From: Arthrinium phaeospermum
Lineage: Eukaryota > Ascomycota > Sordariomycetes > Amphisphaeriales > Apiosporaceae
Direction: 5' to 3'
Length of the DNA: 64,000 nt
Assembly: GCA_006503535.1 (NCBI GenBank)
Contig: QYRS01000018.1
Location: 123,077-187,076 of the forward strand
Shown: positions 34,716-46,112 of the stretch, one piece after another
Numbering within the stretch: position 1 is the stretch's first letter
How the letters are laid out: the number at the start of each line of letters is the position of its first letter
Made by a program: the position numbers and the translations under genes
The notes under the pieces: generated by a model
What the model saw: the letters and a program-made list of their open reading frames with translations, nothing else
What the model was told of the DNA's origin: nothing
Databases searched by the model: none

Positions 34716-36034
34716 ATGACGACGACGACGACGACGACGACAACACAGCAGACAAATCTCACCATGGCCGAATTTCAGATGGACCCGGTCATCGAGGCCG
34801 TGTTTGGCCCGCCTCCGCCCGGTATCAATCTCAAGGATGACAACAGCATCATCTACAACATCGTCGCCTGCGTCTTCTTCGTCTTGGCCGTCATCTCCGT
34901 CGTGCTCCGAGTCTACGTCCGCATGACCCGAGGCGCCAAACTGGCCTTGGACGACCACACCATTGTCGGAGCCATTGTAAGTCGGCATCATCTTGTGGAA
35001 AAGGAGAAGACTCGAAGGGCAAAGTCTAACATATTATGATGTTGCAATCGAAACAGTTCACCGCCGGCGCCACTCTGTTCATGACGCTGTACGCCGCCAA
35101 GTTCGGCTCGGGCCAGCATATCTGGGCGACGGACAAGGAGAGCTTCATCGTGCTCCTGAAGATGGTCTACGCCGAGCCCTGGATCTACGCGACGGCCGTG
35201 ACGGTGACGCGGGTCAGCATCCTGCTGCTCTACCACCGCCTCTTCGACACCAACACGACCAGCAACATGCTCTACGTCTGGCAGACGCGCTTCGCCATCG
35301 CCCTGACGGCCGCCTACCCCCTCGTCATGTACATTGTCATGTCGGTCGCCTGCCGGCCCCTGTCGCACTACTGGATGCAGTACCTGGGCGAGACCGAGGG
35401 CACCTGCATCGAGGTCATGAAGTTCTACCTGGCCTTTGGCGTCCTCAACATGGCCAACGACATCGTCATCCTGATCCTGCCCATCCCCACCATCGCCAAG
35501 CTGCACATGGACTGGCGCAAGAAGCTGTCCATCATGGGCATCATGCTGCTGGGCGCCTTCAGCTGCGTCTCCAGCATGATCCGCATCTACTACCTCGCCA
35601 AGCTCGCCGAGGCCGCCGACGTCTCGTGGTGGTTCGGCCCCGGCATGGGCTGGTCCTGCATCGAGCCCTCCGTCGCCATCATCACCGCCTGCCTGCCCAC
35701 CCTGGCCCCCCTGTTCCGCAAGACCAAGCCCGCCGCCGCCGGCAGCAGCCAGTACTACGCCAAGCACAACGCCTCGGACGCCCGCGCCACCACCAAGTCC
35801 ACCAGCCTCAGCGCCGCCGAGCGCGGCGGCCAGGACCAGTGGACCCGCATGGACGACGACGACGAGATCGAGCTGACGCGGAATCAAAATCGCCTGTCGG
35901 CCTGCTCGGCGAGCGGGAAGCTGTCGGACCCCGATACGGTCCATGAGGGCGTCATCACCGTGGAGACATCGGTGGACGTCTCGAGCTCCCATTCGCATAG
36001 CAGTGGGCCTTGGGGAGACAAGTCTTCCTGGTAA
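34716..36034 (+). CDS. PTH11/SAT4-like integral membrane protein (second copy of the family in this window)
   Basis: Exons 34716-34976 and 35057-36034 join in frame to 412 residues. Seven hydrophobic segments are visible: the first in NIVACVFFVLAVISVVL, the last near VAIITACLPTLAPLF. Family landmarks are VRMTRGAKLALDDH after helix 1, VTRVSILLLYHRLF in the middle, TEGTCIE and NDIVILILPIP, and a final cytosolic tail rich in Ser, Asp and His. Two starts are possible: ATG at 34716, followed by an (ACG)n-encoded Thr run, and ATG at 34764 in a strong CACCATGG context; the second seems more likely to be used. Role: probable plasma-membrane receptor of unknown ligand. It is not a recent duplicate of the copy at 961-2666; exon structure and sequence differ. 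Confidence 0.87.
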
Positions 36035-36338
36035 ATGGGAAGGAAACCCAAACAATAAATGCCAGACTCCGACTATTATTCTTGTTTTCATTTCGATTCA
36101 TTGAGCGTTTTCTGTTGTCTGGCATGCCTTCCCGAAAGTGCTTCGGTGGGATTCTGTTTTATGACCAGCTTTTCTTCTTCTAGGATAGATACCACGAAAA
36201 TGTAGTAATAGGGAACCCAAGCCCAATACCTCTTCACTGTACATGTACTTCGTAATAATAGTTTTGCCTACCCTACTTCACCTATAATATGTTGAGCTTC
36301 TCAATGAAGACATTGCGAGTTATTTCGATTCGGAAATC

Positions 36339-39300
36339 TTATTCCTCCAATTCCTTGCCTGTGAGCTCCAGTGGACGCGACCATTTACCCAGGTTTGAAC
36401 TGTTACTATCCAGGCGACCTGTCCTCGTAGATGCCCTTTCACGCACGTCAACAGCCATCTGACGCTGGCCATTCGCAAGATAGGCCACAGCGAGTCTGCG
36501 TTCCAACCAGAGTATCAAGGAATCCCTCCCGTTGCGCCGAGTCTTTAGCCTGACAGTACATTCCAGCAGGTCAATGGCCTTTTGGTTCTGCTCATCCTTC
36601 AGGTATGCCCCTGCAAGTACGTACTCTGACCAGCTCAATCGGCCCATCTCTTGGTCGTCGGACAGCAGCCGTTTCCTTGCTACCACCGATTCCATTATCT
36701 TCAGCGCTTCTTTGATCTGCCCGTTAGCGATGTAGGCATCCCCAAGGCAGTATTCCGACGTTAGTCGGAAGTGATCCCTTTCGTTGTTCACTGTCCTCTG
36801 CACCTTGACGAGATGCTCCAAGACTTCAATGGCGTCTTGTATCCTTTTGTCCCGGAGGTATGCCCACCCAAGCCCGAATTCGGTTACCATTCGATCATGG
36901 TCTGTCTCGAAAGCCAATGCAGATCGCAGTTTCATCACATGCTCGAATATCTCGATGGCATTTCCCGTTTGATCGGTGTCTGAGTATGCCCGCGCGAGCT
37001 CGTGTTGGCAGTGTAGGAAAAACCCATCTTTCTCGTCGAATATCGTCCTCCCTAGCTGGACCAGGGGTTCGAGTTTCTGGATTGCTTCGTGGTCTCGCCC
37101 ACAGTCGATGTATATGCTCGCAAGCCAGTGATCTGCTATCAGCCGCTGCTTGGGGCTTTCTTCGGATTGTTCCGCGTACCAATTCGAAGCTGCTTCTAGA
37201 AACGGCACGGCCAGCCTGGCCCGTCTGCTTTGTCCTAACCACGACCCCACTTTGAGTGCGAGCATGTATTTCTCTTTGATCTCGACATCCTTGTTTTCAT
37301 TGAGCAGCCTGAGACTGTGCGGAATGCATTCTTGCCACTCCTGACAAAGCGACGGCTGGGACGGCCAAGTAGATGGCAAGAACCTATGGACGTGCTGAAA
37401 AGCCGCGGTGGTGGCCTTGTGTATACGGCCCTCCATTTTTAGCCAGACCCTTGTTGCCAAGTGGACTAGCCTATGCATGTCATATACGTCTTCCTCCTCG
37501 CGTGACACAAGAAACGAGTATCCAAAAAGAGTCCCAATGGTATGCTCCATTGATTCCTCAGAGCCGAGGGTGGGAAGCAGCGACCGGGGAATGGCTTTCG
37601 GCTCAATGCAACAGATGAAGGACAACAAGTGCGCGGCTGCGGCGTCAGTCTTCTGAATCTGGTTGAATGACACGATCCACGTCGTGGCTACCGAGTTCCG
37701 TGATCCCCGATACCGTGTGCTATCCTCGAACTCCCTGGTAAGTAAGCTGGTCATATCTTGCTCGGTGCCGCGGATGAGCTTCAGGTACCTCTGCAGAGAC
37801 ACGTGGCGATTTCGGTTGAGATAGGAAGCTGCTTGTGTTATGGCTAGTGGTAGGCAAGTCAGTTCGTGCAACAGCTCTGTCGTTATGCGAGGGTCGTCCA
37901 GAAGATGTTTGCGGCTGAGGGACGTCCTAAGCAGACTTGTTGCGTCCCGCATGCCCATTTCTTCCAGATGAATGCTGTTGCCTCCCGCCACAGACACCGC
38001 GACGTCGGGTGATCGGGTTGTCACGATCGTCAAGCCGGTATCGCTCTTGGGAAGGTAATTGCAAAGCCCCCGGGGAGATTGAAGCACTACCCCTTCGTCA
38101 TCTGCATTATCCACAATCAACACCCATTTCCCAGCCTCTTCCGAGCTGAGATAGCTGTGGATAGCAGACTTGTTATCCTTTTTATTAGGGTCAACCGAGA
38201 TGCCCATCTTCCTCGCAATTTCCATATAGGCCTGCTCGAAGCTCTCCTCGCTGTAGGCTGGGACCCAGAATACGGAGTAGTCTGGCTGGTTCTCTTTAAC
38301 CCAGTATGCGAACTGAAGGACAACTTGCGTTTTCCCTACTCCACCAAGTCCCACGTTAGCAAGTGTGCGACAGGTCTGCGACACGAACATGCTTTCTTCG
38401 AGAGCTTTCAGTATAGTTTCCCGTCCAGTGAAGTTCAAGTTTCGCAGAAAAGGGAGCATAACGACACGAGCTGTAATGGCGTAGTCGCATCGGGGTTGGT
38501 ACAGGCTCACTAATTCAGTGTGAGGAGTTTGCCATTGACTTACAGGAAGGACCGGTATTGTTTTCGGGGAAAATGTGAGCTTCTGCTAGGATCAGCGAAT
38601 GCAATGCCCGACGAGAGTTTCGCGGATCCATGCCAGCCGACATCACACACCTAGAGGAGGCGCCGTTGAAGGCACCCAAGAGTCTAAGAATGACTTCATG
38701 CACGCCGCCGCCGTCGCCGCCGCATAGTGCTGCCACGCTTTCATCTTGTGGCTATCCGCGTAGTCACAAGCACCCTTGATCACCACACAGGGGAATATGT
38801 CCCAGACGCCCGCGCTCTCCATCTCAAAGGCAATGACCTCCTCCTCTTGGGCTAGGGCGTCTCGATCCTCACCCGACTTGAGCACAGTGTCTCCCGACGC
38901 AATCAGCCCAAAATGCACAAGCGGCGGCGGGCTGTCGCCATCCAGGCGGCGACGTTGCTTTAACGGACCGACACAGCCGCAGTCGTCACAGAGTTTCCCG
39001 TCCGCGACGTGACGGTACGTGGCATCGAACAGCTTATCCGAGTTGACTCCCGGGTACTGTGCACCAAGGGCCGGCTCTTGTTGAATGACGGCCAAGTAGC
39101 GGAGCGACTTTGCTTGGAGTGTCTTCCGGCCTCGAAACCCCTTGAGCTTCGCCAGGAGGCTGCGAACTTCGGTATTCGGCCGGCCCAGCGAGTCAAGCAG
39201 CGTGTCTTTGCGCTCAAAGCGCTCAGGGAGGCGTCGCCCGAAATCGTACTGGATGATCCCATCGCTGATAATCACATCCCCTAGCACAATCTCTTGCCCG

Positions 39301-39650
39301 TGCCGGTCCGTGGGGACAACGCCGCAAACCCCGACGACCAGAGCCAGCCGGATGCCGGGGAAACTCGCTTGGCAATGGGCCGCTACGGCGGCCGCGTTGG
39401 CCTTGCCCATGCCCGGCATGTACGCAAGCACCGCATTGTGCCGTCCGATGACGCCGGTCGAGTAAGCGTTCGGGTCACCGGGGACTTTGTCGTAGGGTGG
39501 GCCATCGTCTTCCCAATGATGATCGAAGAGGGCTTCAACAGCATCGGCTTCGTGGATGAGGGCACAGACGACGGCAATCTCGAAGTCGCGACGGGTCGCG
39601 GGTCGCCGGGGCCGGGTTTGGGTCGGCGCCTGGGCCTGGTGATCGCCCAT
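36339..39650 (-). CDS. NLR-like STAND protein: PNP_UDP (nucleoside phosphorylase) - NB-ARC - TPR
   Basis: Two large open exons, complement(38651-39650) and complement(36339-38509), join in frame to about 1056 residues with one ~141-bp intron. Alternatively a 39-nt exon lies inside that intron, but then the second intron would be only 34 nt. Domain 1 (~residues 20-310): PNP_UDP fold, with VVCALIHEADAVEALF, GVCGVVPTD and VIAFEMESAGVWD. Domain 2 (~340-640): NB-ARC with NFTGRE, P-loop GLGGVGKTQ, Walker B WVLIVDNADD, and the LPLAITQAASYL motif. Domain 3 (~700-1040): about six TPR-type helix pairs (ADHWLASIYIDCG, CLGDAYIANG, VLAGAYLKD). This architecture belongs to the fungal NLR-like class implicated in non-self recognition and regulated cell death; nucleotide binding is expected to drive oligomerisation (family knowledge). 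The first in-frame ATG is at 39648-39650. Fully open, with no indel damage. Confidence 0.88.
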
Positions 39651-40812
39651 CGCGTTGGCGTATTCGATGATGGCGCTATTCAAGATCCGCTACTGGGCTT
39701 CGGATTCAGGATAGAATGGAAGTTTTGCTCAGGAACAAGCCTGCACTCTTGGGTATTTCCTGACCTTTAGATAGCGCTTGGTAGAGAAAGGTCCCGAAGT
39801 TTTGGGCAAATCGCGTGCCCGGAGTGCTCATAAGCGCCAGCCTGATTCGGCTGGGATTGCTCCTACCCAGACCGGGCGATGACCCCGCACGGCAGTCCAA
39901 TCAGTAACATATTCGCTAAGTGTACTGGCCGTAAGGGTTGGTTGAGCTTGGCTAGAATGCGTCTCTGGCATTCGCCATCGGCTTCGTATTCATGGCCATA
40001 AGCTCCGGCTAAGCGGCCCCGAGTCAGCGGCCCTGGTTCTCTTGATGTTGAGGAGTCAAAGTCTTTGGACACGAGCAGCAGCTTGATTAAGTAGTCATTT
40101 GAGTTGGCGCCAGGACGGTATCACAATAGCCAGTCCGCAATGATTCCAACCCAACATGCGCAGGAACAGGAGCCAAGATAAGAGTGTATGTTGTGCACCA
40201 AAGAAGAAACCATGTGCCTAAGACGGTCAAATCACGGGCCATCTTGTACCTCTCTACCCTCCTGATGCAGGATGTGTCACCGTCACGCTCTAGACTACCT
40301 GCCCCAAGCATCTGCCGACTCCTGCCCAAGTGGAAAATGTAGTATGAAGACAGTATCGACGGTAAAAACATTCGAATCACGAAGCAGGTTCGCCTCAACT
40401 ATCGCAAGCCATAATAGACGGACATGGTTCACATGGAGGTACATGAACGATGCGCGAGATCAGGTCCATTTGAAACAGGCATATCTACCTACTACTTTCT
40501 GACCTGTCTGTCAACTAACTCCCTGCCACATGATCCGGCGTGGATGTATTCTCATTTCTCAATCAAGTGTCTGCAAGTAAAACAACGCGTACCTAGCTAC
40601 CTCAAGTACTTGCGCAGATGCATATGCCAATGACTCTGTGGTCCATTTGATCTGCCCCTTTGGTTCCTGCAAATCTCCAACCCTAAGTGATCGCTCGAAT
40701 GTCAACTCAACGTATGTCCTTTCGCGACAGCTTCCAGAAAGTCAAATCTGGATACCGGCCCCTGTGGTTCTGGCGACAAACAGCCCTCCAAAAGAACCGA
40801 CGCAAGCCCCAA
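39651..40812. other. Intergenic (~1.16 kb)
   Basis: Upstream of the NLR-like gene and downstream of the membrane-protein gene at 40.8-41.9 kb. No gene recognised. Confidence 0.5.
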
Positions 40813-41948
40813 TCAACGACCGAGGATCCACTTGTTATAAGCAGCGCTGTCGCGGCTCAGGGGCTCCAGCACAGGAGATCGCCAGCCCATATTGTTCCAG
40901 TGGAGGCCATTTCGCACATAGTAGTGGTCGCGCCGACTGAGCGTGAGCGGTCCGGCGTGACACTTGAGGTTGACGTGGAAGAAGACCCAGTTGCCGTCCA
41001 GAACTCGCCCCAGGTCCAAGTGCAAAGGTACTTGAATAGGCAGCCCGGGACTGTCTTCGGTACTGGTGTTCATACCGGCGGCAACGACGGCGGCTACAGA
41101 CTTTTGCTCGTATGAGACAAATTGCGTGGTCGTAGTGGCGGTAACGTTGGACTCGCCAGTATCCCAGGCGTTGTAGTAGGCCGAAACTTCCACCGAAAGC
41201 TGCTTGTAGGAGCCGGCGCACGCGGGGGCTGTGGGACGTTGAGGACGACGTTGCCCAGCGCATGGGTCACGGCAAGGGCGGCGACGAGAGCGACCGTAGG
41301 ACCCATGGCCAGGCTGGTGTATTTAGCTGCTCGGAGGTATTCGGGCGCTAGAAGCAGGTTGGAGATTTGGGCGCAAAGCGAGCCGAGCCGAGACAGGTAA
41401 GACTGCATTGGATGACGAGGTTAGACGAAAGCGACAAAGACGCGACAGTGGCAGACAAGAACTACTTCACTTACCATACAGACAGTTCGAAGCTTCGAAA
41501 ACAGGGCCTTGACCTGAGCGACTGCAGCACTGCCGCAGGCCAGGACATTGTGGGCAGTGACTCGAAGGTGAGCGGCGGCGGTGCGGGCGGCGGCTCGAAC
41601 AAAGCGGTAGGGCTTGTGGAGAGCGACCAGAGCGTAGAAGACGATCTCAATGCCGAGGAACAGAAGGAAGTTGGTCAAGAAGAGGAACCAGTGGCCAATC
41701 GAGTACTAGACGATCTGGAGGCGGCTCAATCGCTTCGGCTGCTGCTTCGGCGAAGTCTTCTGGGGGGTGTTCTGAGTAGGCATGGCGACTGGGGCAGACG
41801 ATTTGACATCGGTATTGGCACGCAGCTTGGGCTGCTTTCGCGGGTGGGGAGGTGCGGTGGGAGCTGCAGCGGCAGCAACGTTGCGACGGCCCAGAACCAG
41901 CCAGTCGTCATCCTGGTCGGCGGTGCCAGGCTCTCGCTTGAAGAACAT
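40813..41948 (-). CDS. Unrecognised membrane protein with an in-frame TAG and a frame break
   Basis: Starting at MFFKREPG (41948), the protein has a basic, Pro/Gln-rich N-terminus (~80 residues). A hydrophobic helix follows (WFLFLTNFLLFLGIEIVFYALVAL), then HKPYRF..., an intron at about 41405-41475, a second hydrophobic segment (MGPTVALVAALAVTHALG) and a C-terminal domain with YYNAWDTGE, PIQVPLHLDLG, WVFFHVNLKC and RDHYYVRNGLHW. The last domain looks extracellular or lumenal and beta-rich. I do not recognise the family. Two lesions: a TAG (41706-41708) just before the first helix, in the same frame as the helix; and a one-base deficit in the G5 run at 41224-41228 (minus strand C5). A 66-nt intron beginning GTCTAG could hide the stop, but it would also remove half the helix. 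Confidence 0.5.
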
Positions 41949-43796
41949 GTTGGCGGATGGGCAGCTGATTGACTGGTTGATTGAACCCGATGGAATTGAG
42001 GAAGCGCGGCAAGAGGTGATGGCGGATGTGGTGTTTCCAAAGATGGGCAATGGAGAGAAGATGATGAAAGTTGGAAGTTTGGAGATCAAAGACCAAGTGG
42101 TGAATGTGATGAAGGTCAAGTGGAAGTGCCCAGCATGAATTGCGCTGGAGGCAAGCTGTAACACTGATTGACAGAAGGTCGAGGGGGGAGCAGTGGGTTG
42201 GTTTGGAGCTGGAGGTGGGGTGCTGCGGTTTCGTGGGGGTTTCTTGCAGTGCCCCGCCAAAGCTTCTACGCTGTCAACCTGCCAGGAATTGCGCCGATTG
42301 GCAACAGGAAGACTAGGAACAATGGCTGCCAACCGACACAATTGCTTGATTCGCACCCAAACAATTACATGTAGGCAGGGAAAACAATAGCAACAACCTA
42401 CATTGGGAATTATAATGTTCCAATGCGAACTAAGCAAGTTGAGAAGCTCTTGCAGGTCATGTACGCAAGTGAGCAGCAGCTTGTGCGATGCCCAATCTCG
42501 GATCCTACGATTTGCCAATCTAAGCTCCCTCATAGTCCCTAGATCTCCAGGCAACGAGACGCCCCGACAAACTTGGGCGGGCGTACCTGAGTGTTGCTCA
42601 AGTTCGCCATCCAGGCCGCCAGACCTGTCAACCCTGGGCAAAGTCGTAATGTACGACTAGTGCATTGCGAATATAGGGTCCTGGTGACACGCTGCATAGG
42701 CTACCTAGGCTCTGCAGTTGACCTTGTCCGTCTAGGTTGGATAACTGAACGGGTCTGGCCAATGGGAATGCCGAACCCAGTCGCAATCCGCCCAATGGGG
42801 AAATGGACGTACAACTGGCATCTGCCCCCAGGATGCCCCATGTTGATCAAAAGTGGTCTGGGAGAAGTATGGGGTTCGCTAATGGCCAAGATCATGGCGC
42901 GAGGAAGTCGAGGCTAGGTATGTACTGACTGTTTCAAGTCGATCGTAAGTCCCAGGATGTAGCTGCATACCATGCTGATGCCGAGCCGAGAACTCGACCA
43001 GGCAGAAAATGACAAGATAGCGGATTGAGACATACATCAAAGTCTCTGGCGACAAGATGCCCGACACCGAGTCCAACAAAGGAGCCAAACATTGAGAATA
43101 GCAGCAGCAGTCGATACATTTGATCTTGATAATCATATAACCGGTAAGAAGTGCAACTCGACCCCAGGTGCCAATGGAAGTATTTGGCTACCGGTCTCTT
43201 GGATAGCTGCCTTTTGAGACACATCGGCAAATCCCAACCAACCTAGTCGTTAACGGCGGCCGGGGCAGCATGGCTACCGAGTCCATCACATCATGAAGTT
43301 GCGTTTGCAGACGATTCCTTCGGCGTCAATCTTCCCCATCCAGCAGCGGCAGCAGGCCGACAGCCCAGGCGCACCTACGCCAAGATCACAAGACTGTGCA
43401 GCACGGATTGCGCGGTTGCAACAGAGCCGGATGAACGATGCGCTTCTTGAAATGCTGATAAGCCAACCAGGCGTCACAGTGCGTCCGGCAATAAAGTTGA
43501 AAGCGCCTCGGGAAGTAGATATCGAATGCGGTCTTGGTTATATGAATGGAGGCCGCAGAATGTGCGCCCGATAAATCCCTACCGAGATCGAGATTGTCCG
43601 GCTTCTCGACAATGCTGCTGTCAAAGCGCCCGGTTGCAAGAAATGATTTGGGCGACAGACAGAATGATTTGGTCTGTCCGTCGCCCAGATTGATCGCAAT
43701 GGCAAAGTGGTGGTGGGCGACGAGGACCTGCGTGATCCGGCTGGTCTAATATCAGATTCGTTAAGCAGCGGTTCTGTCATCCAATTAGGACCACAA
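41949..43796. other. Intergenic (~1.85 kb)
   Basis: No gene recognised. The minus-strand frame continues upstream of 41948 to about 42641 but looks non-coding (low-complexity, many rare residues) and is probably 5' leader. A small frame at 43293-43574 (+) has no domain. Confidence 0.5.
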
Positions 43797-43880
43797 GCTT
43801 GTGTAGTGTAGTGGCTATCACTCCAGATTCTGATTCACCACCAATATTCTGGCAACCCCTGTTCGATCCAGGGCACGAGC
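43797..43880 (+). tRNA. tRNA-Gln(CTG) with a 13-nt intron
   Basis: Acceptor arms GCTTGTG (43797-43803) and CACGAGC (43874-43880) pair over 7 bp with one G-U. D arm 43806-43821; anticodon stem CCAGA (43823-43827) pairs with TCTGG (43848-43852). The anticodon is CTG at 43830-43832. The intron sits at the usual position one base 3' of the anticodon (43834-43846). T arm CCCTG-TTCGATC-CAGGG is perfect (43857-43873). Internal promoter boxes TAGTGTAGTGG and GTTCGATCC match the Pol III A and B box consensus, and a T8 run at 43892-43899 is the terminator. Confidence 0.88.
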
Positions 43881-43891
43881 TGATTCATTTC

Positions 43892-43899
43892 TTTTTTTT
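43892..43899 (+). terminator. Pol III terminator of tRNA-Gln
   Basis: Run of eight T, 11 nt after the tRNA acceptor end. Further T-runs follow to 44040. Confidence 0.75.
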
Positions 43900-45725
43900 C
43901 TCTTCTTTTCCACTCATGTGGTCTTGGCTTGCTTCTCACTTTTTTCCTTTTCTTTTCTGCAAACTTTTTTTTCTTGAGGGGCTGAAATTAGCTGAGCTCA
44001 CTGCGAGCGGTTCAATTCGCTTTTTTTTTTTTTTTGCTTCTCTTTAACTGAGATGTCAAGCAAGTGATTGTCGATCGTTCATTCCGTGAGATGTGGGAGG
44101 GCGAGGGGTGGGGCAGAGGAGCCTGTAGAGTCGCCCTCTTAGCCGGGCTGTCAAAGCGGCATTGTTCGCAATCGCATCCTTTGGCCCACGATCAAATGGG
44201 ATGAGGCCGCAACAATAGAGCCACTGGCCGCATTAGACAAGGATGAAACTGCCCAACGTCTTCGCCAATTGTGCTATGATTCTTTCCCATTGGGAATGAG
44301 CTGCAGACTGCCTCACTGCCGCCTTGCTACGAAGGGCACACTCGGTTCATAAATACATCTTTGTCACAGCTGCCATCAGGAAATCTCGTTCCGCGACAAA
44401 GGCATAACCCGATGCGAGCGATGCAGTGTATGCCGTGCTCGTTCAATCAGTCTCATTCGTGATGCATCGAAGCACAGGAGCCCCTAACCATGGGAATTGA
44501 CAAGAAATCATTGTTACTACATATCAACAGCTGGAAGAACAACATGGCTTTCCATTGGTCCAGTAGATAAAACTGCACGATCTCATTGTCGCATCCCGAG
44601 ACGATGCCTTGCCTCGTTATGCTGGTGCTTCTAGTGGGATGAAGAGGTCGCACAATGACATACATTCCTCATTCCGGGACGGAGGAGGCGCAGTTTGCCA
44701 GTACGGAGATTACGAGCCCGACACATCTTGACGTTGGGCCGGTCTGCCCGTCAACAAGCTCGCGACACACGGATGATGATGGTATCAGGACGAAACAAAT
44801 CAGTGCGCACGTTTGATTACCTGCTATTGGAGGAAATGGTACTGCAAGTGCTCAGGAGATGTGACAGAGTGGGCTCTTTTGAAGGATTTTTGCAGCATTC
44901 ATCTCCCCCTTAGTGGGCGGCGGGGGCCTCCAGTCTCAATCAGCAGCTCGTGAAAGCTGCAGCAGTCAGTAGCCGACAAGGCTGGGAATGGCGAAATATC
45001 AAAGATGGCTGCTGAGTCTCGATATGAGCTGTCGCATTCTTTTGATGTCGGCCAGCCTATTGCTGATCATCACGGCCATGTGGTAAACATGGAATCCAGA
45101 CGGAGATCATTCGGAGCTGTAAGCATCTGGGATCATGGTCAGATCATGGGTGGAGCCGATCGAGGGAGTTGCCGCTTCCCAGCCAAACGAGCTGGCTAGC
45201 GTGCCGAAAGACCCGGCGAGGCGGTCAACTGCTGTCTTCGCTGGGCCGCTGGGCTATGCTGTCCCCTCTCGAGTGGAGAGGGCCGGGGAGCTGACAGCTG
45301 TTTGCGCTCGCGAAGCTATTCTAGGCAACATCAATGGAGCGAATGTCATTGGGCGGTTGCTGGCGAGACTCCATCTCAGCTCGCCGGGGCCGCGCCCGTT
45401 CCTGAGCCGTCATCTCCTTCCATCATCCCCGTTCCACCATCAACACGAGGTGCTTATACGATACCGGCAGTTTGGGAGTGGGGGGAAGATGAGATGAACG
45501 GCCCCTGGCCCGGCGCTAGACTGCAAGTCTCGTCCTTAGCCGGACCAAGCGCATCGTACTAATAAGAGCTGGTGATCGCGACAAGCTTCTCTTTTACCTT
45601 TCTCTCTCTCGACACGCCGCTCTACCCACCCAGTTCTTTCGTTCTCTCTCTACGGCAAATCTGACCCTCGATCGACCAACAAGCCTGTCTCATCCAGTCA
45701 CCTCGCTTCCACCTCTACCACCAAG
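43900..45725. other. Intergenic (~1.8 kb)
   Basis: T-rich just after the tRNA, then no recognisable gene. The pyrimidine-rich stretch at about 45585-45660 (CTCTCTCTC, CTTTCTC) immediately upstream of the WSC gene is typical of a strong fungal promoter or leader. Confidence 0.5.
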
Positions 45726-46112
45726 ATGCAGTTCTCCGCCGTCTTCGCCCTCGTCGGCGCCTTCTCCGTCGCCCAGGCCTACAGCTTCGTCGGCTGCTCC
45801 GCGACGGCCGTGTCGTCGACCAGCAAGACGGACATGTTCATGAGCTTCGGCCTGTGCGAGGACTTCTGCAAGAAGGAGGCGTGCGGCGCCCCCACCGTCA
45901 TGGCGCTGTCGGGCAACCTGTGCCACTGCGGCAAGTTGCCCGACCAGAACGACCTCGTCGACGAGGCCCTGTGCAACACCCCCTGCCCGGCTACGGCATG
46001 GACAGCTGTAAGTCTCTACATGGCCGTCTTGACGCTAATCCCATTCTCGTTGCTAACTCGCTTTGCTTTCACAGGTGGTGGCCCCAACACCTTCTCCATC
46101 TTCTCCATTTAA
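45726..46112 (+). CDS. Small secreted WSC-domain protein
   Basis: Exons 45726-46007 and 46075-46112 (branch-like TGCTAAC before the acceptor). Signal peptide of ~18 residues (FSAVFALVGAFSVAQA), then a single WSC domain: FVGCSATAV, MFMSFGLCEDFC, LCHCG, and the closing C-x3-C pair with PNTFSIFSI at the very end. In known WSC proteins the domain closes with PCPG-Y-G...CGG; here the frame reads PCPAT and shifts, but one extra C in the C3 run at 45986-45988 gives the canonical ending, joined through the intron to Cys-Gly-Gly. So the assembled frame is off by one base. The product would be ~95 residues, secreted, with no stalk or membrane anchor. WSC domains bind cell-wall glucans or act in wall sensing. 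Confidence 0.75.
   Translation: MQFSAVFALVGAFSVAQAYSFVGCSATAVSSTSKTDMFMSFGLCEDFCKKEACGAPTVMALSGNLCHCGKLPDQNDLVDEALCNTPCPATAWTAVSLYMAVLTLIPFSLLTRFAFTGGGPNTFSIFSI

Noticed and set aside
34988..36091. 367-codon minus-strand frame
   Set aside because: Shadow of the PTH11-like gene at 34716-36034.
38510..38545. 34-nt intron in the NLR-like gene, creating an extra 39-nt exon
   Set aside because: In frame, but shorter than normal fungal introns; a single ~141-nt intron also keeps frame and is preferred.
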